A stretch of 10,052 nucleotides of DNA, taken from contig JAFVRU010000069.1 of assembly GCA_017504065.1 (NCBI GenBank), positions 1-10,052 on the forward strand, given 5' to 3'. Source of the DNA: Clostridia bacterium. Its GTDB lineage: Bacteria; Bacillota; Clostridia; Christensenellales; Borkfalkiaceae. Position numbers and translations under genes: made by a program. Within the stretch, counting starts at the first letter, position 1; every line of letters starts with the position of its first letter. The notes under the pieces are model-generated. The model was not told the DNA's origin. It saw nothing but the letters and a program-made list of their open reading frames with translations, and searched no databases. Positions 1 through 6,994 of the stretch are shown piece after piece.

Positions 1-337
1 AAACGGAGTAATTAAATATTCTGTTGATTTTTTCTCTATACTAAAACATATAAATCTCCTGAACCATTCAGGCTTTTCAAGTGGTTCGGCTCGATTTCCG
101 TCAAGTTCACCAACGAAACGCACACCTTGAACGGTGTGCGTTTTTGTTGTATCCAACGGGAAGAACGAAGAACCCATCGGGTTCGAAAAAATGCGAGCGT
201 TTATACGCGAGTATTTCTCTTTGAGCGTAGCAAAAGCCCCCGTTGAGCCCACCAACGAGAAGAATTACAAACGCCCTTTCCCCTTAAACGCAACAAGCGC
301 CTAACGTTTTATCGTTAGAACGCTTGTTTTTTGTTTT
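1..337. other. Intergenic, hairpin-rich region with no supported gene
   Basis: This stretch after the last gene holds no frame with a credible ribosome binding site. It contains five short perfect or near-perfect inverted repeats: 58-72 (CCTGAA, loop CCA, TTCAGG), 116-143, 170-184 (GAACCC, loop ATC, GGGTTC), 241-257 (CGTTG, 7-base loop, CAACG) and 292-327. A 9-base direct repeat CACCAACGA occurs at 108-116 and 250-258. The minus strand has one frame open from 264 to the window edge (88 codons), but its only ATG (177-175) has no Shine-Dalgarno sequence, and a terminator-like hairpin sits inside it. The region may be a structured RNA, a dispersed intergenic repeat or a tail-to-tail terminator zone. 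Confidence 0.6.
116..146 (+). terminator. Hairpin followed by a T-tract, reading rightward
   Basis: An 11-base perfect inverted repeat (AAACGCACACC at 116-126 and GGTGTGCGTTT at 133-143) encloses a 6-base loop TTGAAC, and the right arm runs into TTTTT at 141-145. This has the form of an intrinsic terminator for transcription moving rightward on the plus strand. There is no T-tract on the minus side, so it should not stop the operon on the right. Its source transcript would start left of the window or within positions 1-115. Confidence 0.6.
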
Positions 338-339
338 TT
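292..339. terminator. Stem-loop just past the oxidoreductase gene, probable terminator
   Basis: Arms AACAAGCG-C-CTAACG (292-306) and CGTTAG-AA-CGCTTGTT (313-328) pair around a 6-base loop (TTTTAT), with a small internal mismatch in the middle of the stem. The run TTTTTTGTTTTTT (327-339) follows on the plus strand, so the classic terminator polarity is rightward. On the minus strand the hairpin begins about 10 bases after the stop codon of the last gene, the usual place for an operon terminator, but what follows there is only TTGCGTTT. It may act in both directions, or only against transcription entering from the left. Confidence 0.6.
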
Positions 340-1645
340 ATTGATTTCCGTATTCTTTGGAAATATCTACAACCACATGCTCCTTACGCGCTTTTTCCGC
401 CGCGTAACAAATCAGGTGGCTGTTGACCGAATCTTCGATCACCGTCGTCGATACCGACGTCTTTTCGCCGTTCAAATACCGAACCAAGTCTTGCATGATA
501 TAAAAATCGCCGCCGTAATGCCCACCTACGGAATTGTCTTCCTTACTCAAATCGTTTTGCTCGCTGAAATCGATCACGCTTTCATGATACCAAACGTCCT
601 TTTTATCGAACTCCCGTACCGTGATTTTATTTTCTTCGATATACCCGACGATTTCGCCATATTCGCAGATCACGTGGATATATCTGCCTGCTTTGCTCGC
701 GCCGCCGACCATATTCAACGTTCCGATCGAGCCGTTCGCAAACTCCACGCTGACGCATTGACGATCGACAATATCCATATCCGTCTTGTATACGCATTGC
801 CCGTAAACGTCTTTTTTCAAAAACTCTTTCTTTTCTTCTACCGTGATTTCGTCCAAAGGCTTTTCAATTCCCATCCACGTATAGAACGGAATAAAATCCT
901 TTTCGAGCTCGAATTTATACGCGTCGAACATACAGTCCTTTTGATGCGGGCATTGGTAGCAGTATTGCGTTGCGCCTTCGGGCGCGTTCTTTTCACAGAA
1001 TAAGCTTTTCGAACCGAAGCTGGATACCTTTGCGGGAACAGTAGCGTTGTTTAACCAACACATTAAATCGGTATCGTGGCAGCATTTCGCAAGCAACAAT
1101 CCCGAACCGCATTCCTTTTCGCTACGCCATTTTCCGCGCACGTAGGAGTTGACGAAATGCCCGTGCCATACGTGTTCGTTCAACTGCATATTGACGATTT
1201 TTCCAAGCTTTCCTTCGTCTAAAATCTTCTTGATCGTCGAATAGAAAGGCGTATATCGTAAAACGTGGCAAACCACGACTTTACAACCCTTTTCTCTCGC
1301 TTTTTCGCGGATATCCAACAACTCCTGCGGGTTCGCCGTAATCGGCTTTTCCAAAAGGATATTATAGCCCCTTTCCAGCAACGCCATCGTCGTTACGTAA
1401 TGGAGCTGATCCATCGTACCGTTGATTACGACGTCGCAAGCTACGTTTGCCTGTAAAAAGGCGTCCAAGTTCGCATACAAACTCCCGTTCGGCAAATCGA
1501 ATTTTGCCTGCGCTTGTTTGAGCTTTAATTCGCTGATATCGATTACGCCGATAATTTCCAATTCCTGCGGAACGAGTTTTGCGTACTCCGCATACCGAGA
1601 GCTTCTATCTCCGTATCCCAAGATAACCGCTTTGATCTTTTTCAT
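338..1645 (-). CDS. Gfo/Idh/MocA-family NAD(P)-dependent oxidoreductase with a Cys cluster
   Basis: The 435-residue protein has an N-terminal Rossmann fold with the glycine motif at residues 10-15 (GYGDRS, a variant of GxGxxG) and the family signature EKP at 99-101, which places the nicotinamide. The second half holds the alpha/beta substrate domain with K187 and the HDTDLMCWL stretch from H190, where the catalytic His/Asp of this family sit. Members oxidise or reduce hydroxyl groups of sugars and cyclitols in the cytosol. An insert carries four cysteines (C217, C229, C232, C238) that could bind a metal or be structural. The start is supported by AAGGAAG seven bases upstream. A consensus promoter lies in the 164-base gap before it, so it can be expressed apart from the upstream genes. 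The family call is firm; the substrate is unknown. Confidence 0.93.
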   Translation of the reverse strand: MKKIKAVILGYGDRSSRYAEYAKLVPQELEIIGVIDISELKLKQAQAKFDLPNGSLYANLDAFLQANVACDVVINGTMDQLHYVTTMALLERGYNILLEKPITANPQELLDIREKAREKGCKVVVCHVLRYTPFYSTIKKILDEGKLGKIVNMQLNEHVWHGHFVNSYVRGKWRSEKECGSGLLLAKCCHDTDLMCWLNNATVPAKVSSFGSKSLFCEKNAPEGATQYCYQCPHQKDCMFDAYKFELEKDFIPFYTWMGIEKPLDEITVEEKKEFLKKDVYGQCVYKTDMDIVDRQCVSVEFANGSIGTLNMVGGASKAGRYIHVICEYGEIVGYIEENKITVREFDKKDVWYHESVIDFSEQNDLSKEDNSVGGHYGGDFYIMQDLVRYLNGEKTSVSTTVIEDSVNSHLICYAAEKARKEHVVVDISKEYGNQ

Positions 1646-1809
1646 TGTTCAACTTCCTTACATGATTTTATTCTTACTAAATTATTTTTTTAGCGTCTAA
1701 TTCCCTTATATGACACAGCAGTATTATACATCATAATTCCGCCCGTGTCAATACAAAAAAGAGCCAAGTTTTATGCACAAAAAACATGTCTACGTATATA
1801 TCTTTACGC
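1646..1809 (-). promoter_or_regulatory. Upstream region and 5' leader of the oxidoreductase gene
   Basis: This gap separates the M24-type gene from the oxidoreductase gene. It holds the consensus promoter at 1723-1751 and a leader of about 70 bases ending in AAGGAAG (1659-1653). No convincing terminator for the upstream gene is seen, so read-through from the operon is possible. The leader contains short CTAA/TTAG repeats (TTAG-CGT-CTAA at 1690-1700 and CTAAA/TTTAG at 1677-1693), too weak to call a riboswitch. Confidence 0.5.
1723..1751 (-). promoter_or_regulatory. Perfect sigma-A type promoter for the oxidoreductase gene
   Basis: Read on the minus strand, TTGACA (1751-1746) and TATAAT (1728-1723) are separated by exactly 17 bases, a full match to the housekeeping consensus. 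Transcription should begin near 1716. The hexamer TGACAC overlapping the -35 box (1750-1745) recurs inverted as GTGTCA (1716-1711) at the expected start point, with centres 34 bases apart. Such a strong promoter flanked by inverted arms suggests a repressed, inducible gene, but no regulator is encoded in the window. Confidence 0.85.
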
Positions 1810-3006
1810 TTAGTTCTTAAAAATTCTAGGAACAGCTTCGTCGTTGTACGTCGTCATACGCTTCGCGCCGTCTTTTCCGATTAAATAACAGTCTTCAATA
1901 CGGAACGAACCCCATTCCATTCCCTTGAAATACGCGTCGATACAAATTGCCATATTTTCTTGGATCACACGCTTGTTCCCTACCGTAAATGTCGGAGCTT
2001 CGCACTCCAACATTCCCGTGCTATGCAAACTGCCGTACGGGCAATACGCAATGTAACCGTATTTGGTCAAATATTCCGTATACGCGTTGAGCACGATATC
2101 GCAAGGTGTGCCTGCATTCATCTTCGCGGAAGCGTAGTTCAGAGCGTCGTACGCGCACATGACCGCATCCTTGATTTTTTGCGGGATTGCGCCAAGCACC
2201 AACGGACTGCAAATAATCCCGTTATACCCTTCGTAGGAAACGCCTGCCGCCAAGTTAATAATCTCGCTTTCTTGAATTTTGCGGAGCGTGTTTCTACACA
2301 TACTTATATACGAGTTTTTCGGACCCGTCGCTACCATCGGCGCAAACGATTGCACGGAGCTTTCCGCGCCAAGACGCATCATTTCCGCTTCGAACATGCC
2401 TTCGATATGCCGTTCCGTCATGCCGACTTCGATTTTCGGTACGACGTTCTTGAACATTTCGCTCACCATCGCCCAATTCGTCTTCAAGCATTCGATTTCC
2501 GCAGAGCTCTTAATGATCCGTTGTTCGTAGTGTACGTCGTCAAAGTCCACGATTTCCGCGCCCGCGAAAACGCTTTGCAGCTTTTTCATGATGATCGACG
2601 GGAAAATCAACCGACCGATAAACCCGACTTTTTTCACGTTCGAGTGCTCCGCCTTGACTTGCGCGAACAATTCTTCAAAATCGAGCTGTCCTTCCGTGTC
2701 GTATTCAAACCCGCTGACTTCGCCGATTTCAGGCAAAATCGCGATACGGCTATTCGGCAATTTGTTTTGCACTAGGCAATAATCGTAGGAAGCTTGACCG
2801 CTGCAAACGACCACTTGTCCGTCTGCGGGAATCACAATCGCCGAGCTTTCGTTTACAGGCGCAAACCCGCAATAATACCGCACGATCCCGATTTCCAAAA
2901 GATTGGAAAACCCGACCAATAAATCCACGCCGTTTTCCGCCATTTTCAAACGGATCGCTTCCACTCTTTGCGCGTATTCTTTTGCTTCAATAGTGGGATA
3001 ATTCAT
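1810..3006 (-). CDS. M24-family (Xaa-Pro peptidase/creatinase fold) protein with altered metal site
   Basis: The 398-residue length and two-domain plan fit the family: a creatinase-N-like domain (about 1-165) and a pita-bread domain (about 170-390). Conserved landmarks are visible: the LHSTGMLECEAP stretch from L327, which aligns with GHGxGxxxHExP, and the RIED motif at 369-372. However, the five canonical metal ligands align to A253, I264, H328, D357 and E371, so both aspartates are lost and one glutamate has become aspartate. The second His of the HE pair is C335, and the usual PHH segment near 232-236 lacks histidine. An ordinary dinuclear-metal aminopeptidase is therefore unlikely. A creatinase-like metal-free hydrolase or a non-catalytic binding protein fits better. 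It starts 13 bases after the upstream gene, behind AAGGAG at 3021-3016, which overlaps that gene's stop codon, so the two are probably translationally coupled. Confidence 0.88.
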   Translation of the reverse strand: MNYPTIEAKEYAQRVEAIRLKMAENGVDLLVGFSNLLEIGIVRYYCGFAPVNESSAIVIPADGQVVVCSGQASYDYCLVQNKLPNSRIAILPEIGEVSGFEYDTEGQLDFEELFAQVKAEHSNVKKVGFIGRLIFPSIIMKKLQSVFAGAEIVDFDDVHYEQRIIKSSAEIECLKTNWAMVSEMFKNVVPKIEVGMTERHIEGMFEAEMMRLGAESSVQSFAPMVATGPKNSYISMCRNTLRKIQESEIINLAAGVSYEGYNGIICSPLVLGAIPQKIKDAVMCAYDALNYASAKMNAGTPCDIVLNAYTEYLTKYGYIAYCPYGSLHSTGMLECEAPTFTVGNKRVIQENMAICIDAYFKGMEWGSFRIEDCYLIGKDGAKRMTTYNDEAVPRIFKN

Positions 3007-3019
3007 AATTTTTTTCTCC

Positions 3020-4027
3020 TTATTTTATAAAAGTCTTTACGTTGTCCGTCAATAACGAATAATAAGTATTTTCATCTATTCCATTTTCTAACGCCATTTG
3101 TTTTACTCCCCGTAAAATATGCGCGTAACCAAGTCCACCGTAGGCTTTCCACATACTTTTCAGACAAATATCATTACATAATAAGATCTGTTTTTGATAT
3201 CCTTCGGCAAGCAGCGTTTTTAACAGCTGTACCCGTTCTAAATCGTATGCAAATCTACGCTTTTGGGATACGTAAAACTCTTTGCCGAAATTATCGAATT
3301 CAATATATACGCCTTTATCCAAAAGTCCGCGAATATAATCGGGGCGCAGCCACACGTCCACGTGGTCGATGCAAATTTTTTCCGCCTGCACGCCCTCGCG
3401 CGTAAGTATATCTATCACTTCAAATCCGTTTTCAGTGTATAAATCGGTATGTACGTGTATCGCTTTACCCGTTTCCGCACCGACAATCCCCGCTGCCGTA
3501 AGCACCTTTTTCTCGTCTTCACTCATGACCGCGCTCGTGCCGATTTCCCCGATAATCCCAGCCTTAACTTCCGTTCCGTGTATGCCTACTAAAATATCTT
3601 TTCTAATCTCGTCGGCTAATTGCGCTATACTCGCGTCTTTTACGTACGGCGCGTGCGCTTTATGATAATAATGTCCGCAACCTGCGATTATGTTTACTCC
3701 TGTGCGCTTGGATACTTCTTTCAACGCAAGCGGGTCTCGCCCGATTTCGTCCAAAGTACAGTCTATTATGGTATTTCCGCCATGCGCTTTAAAATACTCT
3801 AACTCGTATACGGCGTTTTCTATCCCCGCCTGCAACGCGTTATCTAATACTGCGTATGGGTTAAGATGTACTTCTGCACGGTGTTCCGTTTTGAACGGCT
3901 CGCGAAAAACGGGCGGTTCGTCGCCCGTTACATCTACACAATGTCGCATATCAATAAAGATATGCTCGTGCGAAGATACTACGCCAAGATCTTCTTCCGA
4001 TATTTCGCCAAGAACCGTCGTTATCAT
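3020..4027 (-). CDS. Phosphotriesterase/PHP-family metallohydrolase (lactonase-like)
   Basis: This 335-residue (beta/alpha)8 hydrolase shows the full binuclear metal set: H20 and H22 in SHEHIFID, bridging E161 in AGIIGEIGTS, H193 in HVHT, H222 in DHVD and D286 in CND. A glutamate at the bridging place, where organophosphate-degrading enzymes have a carboxylated lysine, is the pattern of E. coli Php. Relatives of this type are mostly lactonases or remain unassigned. The frame is open up to an ATG at 4063, but I chose the ATG at 4027. It gives the usual N-terminus of the family and overlaps the upstream TGA as ATGA, with purine-rich GGAGAAAGAGAG upstream. Codon use differs from its neighbours: five of the first eight Ile codons are ATA, against none in the next gene. 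It is probably cytosolic. The family is firm; the substrate is open. Confidence 0.9.
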   Translation of the reverse strand: MITTVLGEISEEDLGVVSSHEHIFIDMRHCVDVTGDEPPVFREPFKTEHRAEVHLNPYAVLDNALQAGIENAVYELEYFKAHGGNTIIDCTLDEIGRDPLALKEVSKRTGVNIIAGCGHYYHKAHAPYVKDASIAQLADEIRKDILVGIHGTEVKAGIIGEIGTSAVMSEDEKKVLTAAGIVGAETGKAIHVHTDLYTENGFEVIDILTREGVQAEKICIDHVDVWLRPDYIRGLLDKGVYIEFDNFGKEFYVSQKRRFAYDLERVQLLKTLLAEGYQKQILLCNDICLKSMWKAYGGLGYAHILRGVKQMALENGIDENTYYSLLTDNVKTFIK

Positions 4028-4815
4028 TTCTTTATCTCTCTTTCTCCGTATTCCGCAATACAACGTTTGAGTATTCTATTCGTTTCCAAATCCGCGTCGC
4101 CAACCGTGTTGGAACAGAAAATGACGCCGTCCACGGCTTTGTTTTCGATTAGCCCAAAATAGCGACGGATTTGTTTTTCAAAAAGCGCGCCGTCCATCGG
4201 CTGCTTGCCGACGTCTTTGTAATCCCAAAGATATACGCCGAGCATCTTTTTGTTGTCTTTTGCGATCGAAAAATATTTTTCGAGATGCTTTTCCATGTCT
4301 TCGATCTTCTCGCAACCCCAAAGCCAAAAAGAAACGCCGTCGAAACATTTCAAATATTCCGTCAAGTCGTTATCGAGCTGATAATCGTACAACACACACC
4401 AAAAATCCAATCCGTTGGCATTGAGTTTTTTCCGTATCTTCATCAATACTTCCGGCGGAAAACGTTTCATACGTTCAGGCGAGAAGAAATCGTCCATGAC
4501 GCCGCCCGTAATGTTTTGCGCTCCACCGTCGATGCAGGTCAAAATATCGTCCGTGTTCCCAAGCTCCGCTTCGGGCAACGGCGTACCTGCGTCCCCCAAA
4601 ACCGACCACTTGATCTCTTGGAGTTCGGACAGTCTTTTCGCGAGCCCGTCAAACGGCGGTTGAATATTCCCGCCGTAAGACACGATAAACGACCGCGCGA
4701 TCCCGTATTCTTTTGCGAACGCTTCGGGGCTCATGTTGCAGTCCAGCTTCGTGATTTCGTTATGCGAGCCTTCCAAGTGCCCCCAGTTCCATAATTTATC
4801 GATGAGTTTCGCCAT
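4024..4815 (-). CDS. Uncharacterised TIM-barrel-like cytosolic protein
   Basis: I do not recognise a named family for this 263-residue protein. The sequence alternates strand-like hydrophobic runs with helices in a (beta/alpha)8 rhythm: strands near 7-12, 42-50, 68-75, 104-111, 136-145, 157-167, 189-199 and 227-239. Acidic and aromatic residues lie at the strand ends (D75, D108, D109, D144, W165, W197, D198), as in sugar-processing barrels. There is no signal peptide or membrane segment. It starts four bases after the stop codon of the DUF4838 gene and its TGA overlaps the ATG of the hydrolase gene, so it is tightly bound into the operon. A glycoside-hydrolase-like or sugar-phosphate role is plausible from context, but no catalytic pair can be named from the sequence alone. 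Confidence 0.8.
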   Translation of the reverse strand: MAKLIDKLWNWGHLEGSHNEITKLDCNMSPEAFAKEYGIARSFIVSYGGNIQPPFDGLAKRLSELQEIKWSVLGDAGTPLPEAELGNTDDILTCIDGGAQNITGGVMDDFFSPERMKRFPPEVLMKIRKKLNANGLDFWCVLYDYQLDNDLTEYLKCFDGVSFWLWGCEKIEDMEKHLEKYFSIAKDNKKMLGVYLWDYKDVGKQPMDGALFEKQIRRYFGLIENKAVDGVIFCSNTVGDADLETNRILKRCIAEYGEREIKK

Positions 4816-4819
4816 GTTA

Positions 4820-6994
4820 CTATCCCAACAATCCGACTCGTTTCTTGGAAATAATCTCCAAGGAGTTTTCTTCGTCGCCTTTGCGCAGGAATTCCTGAAC
4901 GAATACTTCCGCCGATTTCATAATATCGTACTCGGAGTCGATGAACACACACCAGCCTTTGATATCGACGAAATAGGAATATCCGCTCAAATCCAACCCG
5001 CCCTTATAGAACTCGTTGGTCATCGTGTTCTTACCGACCATAATCCCACGTTCCCAATACGCAGGGAATACGGCGTCGTCCTTTTTAATCGGAACGAGTC
5101 GACCCGTCTTTTCGTAAACGTAGTCTTGAATATATTTCGCCGCCGCAAGCTCCTTTTCCGTCGGATTTTGCCCTGTGATGAGTTTATAACGGTCTTCCGT
5201 GGAGCTGACGAAATCGATATAAATGGGTACGACTTCCCCCGTTCTCTTGACCCCGACCGCGTCCGCGGTTTTATAGAACTTTTCTTCGTAGGCAAGGTTC
5301 TCGCCGCCAAAATATGCGTGCTCGTTCCGCACGATCATACGCAACGGCGTCAGCAATACAGCTTTCAATCTCTTGGTGTAAACTTGCTTTTCCGCGTCGG
5401 AAAGCTCGGAGTTTTGCACCTTTTCCAAAGCTTCGTCAAGGAGTTTTTCACAGCCCTGCAAAAGCTCTAAAGGATAATTCGCCGCGTCGAAAAATTCCTT
5501 TTCGCTGCCCAAAGTGGTATGGAAACCGCCCGCGATTTTTTCCGCGTAATGGTTTTCCATTCTGCGCAAAAATTCCAAAACGTTCTCCGCGCCGAGCCCG
5601 TAATAGATATTTACGTATTCCTTGACCAGATCTTCCACTTCCAGCGACATATCCCAGAAAAGTCGAGAAGCGACGTAGCATTTCAAATCGTCCTGCCAAA
5701 TCGCAGGCACGTTGTTCGCGCCTTGCATCATGATATACGTCATGCCCATATCGTAATAGAGCTGCAAATTTTGCTTGATATAGGACAGACTCGGGAAGAA
5801 CCAGAAATAATCGTTATAATTGACGTTGTAATCCCAAACCATCAGATTCTTCGTCAACAAACTCCAACCTTCGATTTGCTTTAAAGTCGTTTCCTTTTGA
5901 CGGGGATCGTTTAAGGCGTACGTATAGTCCGCGTCGATCGGCGCGTAACGCACGTATACGTCCTTGTCGGGAACGACTTTCGGGGAAATGGGTTTTCCGT
6001 CTTTCACAGGCGGATTGACCGTCGCCGAATAGGCAAACGTAACCAATTTTTTATCAAACGTCTTGCCTTGCTCCGCGCATCTTTTCCGAGCTTGCTGGAT
6101 TACCGTGTTCATGAACACCATCATAATCCCGGAATCCCCGTATTCGCTCCGCGCTTTTTCACACTTCGCGCAATGGCAGCGCGCCGCAGCATTATCCACC
6201 CGCCCGAACATAAAAAATTCGGCATGCGGCTCGTCTTCCATGTACTTCATCAACGAATCTACCGTAACCGAAACAACGCTGCGTTCTTTCGATTCGTCAA
6301 ATTCCCCGTCTTCCGTTACGCCGTTGGTATAGCAAAGCTCCACCGCCGCGTCAAAGATACGGAAGTTCCCGTATTTATACGTATTGAAAAATTCGGGGTT
6401 CGTTTCGTTGTATTCTTCATACGGCACGTAGTAATTGGAGTTATGGCTGGTGGGAATCCCCTTATACCATTTGTTTTTAAAGCCTTCTTCTTCCAATTCT
6501 ATCGCATAATCGCCCGTGAATTTATAACGCAAGCTCGGCAAGGGTTTGTAGAACATACTGCAAGCCAAATACAGTCTTTGCTTGGTATACGGTACACGTT
6601 TCAACTCCGTTTCGGAGAACTCCAAGGCTTCGTTTTTGGGCGTATATTCGCAATCGCTGTTCAAAAAACGTACGCCAAGACAACGCTCCAACAGCTCGTA
6701 AACGCCGAAAAGAACGCCCTTGTCCGTCGCGCCGAAGATATACAGATTCCCGTCTTTTTGAACGAGATAAAACCCGTCTTCGTTCAGGCTCTCCAAATCG
6801 TATTGCGCGATCAAAGCCGACGACTTTTCATTGACGCCGAGTGAAATATACTGCGGTTGCGCGTTATACGAGCCGAGCTCGAACCCGCAACATCTTTTTA
6901 CAAACTCCGAAAGTTCCTTTTGCGCAAAAGCCAAGGGCTTCGAACCGTCCGTGATAATACCGTAATTCGCATAATTCTTTGCATTGATGATCAT
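4820..6994 (-). CDS. DUF4838-domain, glycoside-hydrolase-like protein
   Basis: The 724-residue protein starts with a GH20b/GH67-type N-terminal alpha/beta domain (about 1-110), recognisable by the GFYLVQKDGNLYIFGATDKG stretch at 74-93. The central DUF4838 barrel (about 135-470) has its typical FGRVDN plus CHCAKC cluster (263-278), VWDYNVNYNDYFWFFPSL (386-403), the MMQGANN loop (422-428) and ASRLFWD (442-448). A helical segment (about 470-560) follows. The last 110 residues look like a second, shortened copy of the N-terminal domain. DUF4838 proteins occur with polysaccharide-degrading genes, but their reaction is not established. There is no signal peptide, so it should act in the cytosol on imported oligosaccharides or glycosides. 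GGAGAG (7006-7001) six bases before the ATG supports the start. No good promoter is visible upstream. Confidence 0.87.
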   Translation of the reverse strand: MIINAKNYANYGIITDGSKPLAFAQKELSEFVKRCCGFELGSYNAQPQYISLGVNEKSSALIAQYDLESLNEDGFYLVQKDGNLYIFGATDKGVLFGVYELLERCLGVRFLNSDCEYTPKNEALEFSETELKRVPYTKQRLYLACSMFYKPLPSLRYKFTGDYAIELEEEGFKNKWYKGIPTSHNSNYYVPYEEYNETNPEFFNTYKYGNFRIFDAAVELCYTNGVTEDGEFDESKERSVVSVTVDSLMKYMEDEPHAEFFMFGRVDNAAARCHCAKCEKARSEYGDSGIMMVFMNTVIQQARKRCAEQGKTFDKKLVTFAYSATVNPPVKDGKPISPKVVPDKDVYVRYAPIDADYTYALNDPRQKETTLKQIEGWSLLTKNLMVWDYNVNYNDYFWFFPSLSYIKQNLQLYYDMGMTYIMMQGANNVPAIWQDDLKCYVASRLFWDMSLEVEDLVKEYVNIYYGLGAENVLEFLRRMENHYAEKIAGGFHTTLGSEKEFFDAANYPLELLQGCEKLLDEALEKVQNSELSDAEKQVYTKRLKAVLLTPLRMIVRNEHAYFGGENLAYEEKFYKTADAVGVKRTGEVVPIYIDFVSSTEDRYKLITGQNPTEKELAAAKYIQDYVYEKTGRLVPIKKDDAVFPAYWERGIMVGKNTMTNEFYKGGLDLSGYSYFVDIKGWCVFIDSEYDIMKSAEVFVQEFLRKGDEENSLEIISKKRVGLLG

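Noticed and set aside
75..113. tRNA-like 3' end (GTTCGGCTCGATTTCC followed by CACCA) on the plus strand
   Set aside because: The supposed T-arm does not form a 5-base stem with a 7-base loop, and no acceptor or anticodon arm fits upstream.
1810..3006. Plain annotation as an active Xaa-Pro aminopeptidase
   Set aside because: Both metal-binding aspartates and further active-site residues are replaced, so fold membership does not support this activity.
4028..4063. Upstream ATG at 4063 as start of the phosphotriesterase-like gene
   Set aside because: It would add 12 residues unlike the family and overlap the previous gene by 40 bases. The ATG at 4027 gives the usual N-terminus and an ATGA overlap.
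4733..5470. Long plus-strand open frames opposite the minus genes (also 6068-6844, 9030-9992, 1960-2775, 4171-4794)
   Set aside because: Their translations are rich in Arg, Phe, His and Val, typical of antisense shadows, and none has a family motif. The minus frames in the same place have clear domains and ribosome binding sites.
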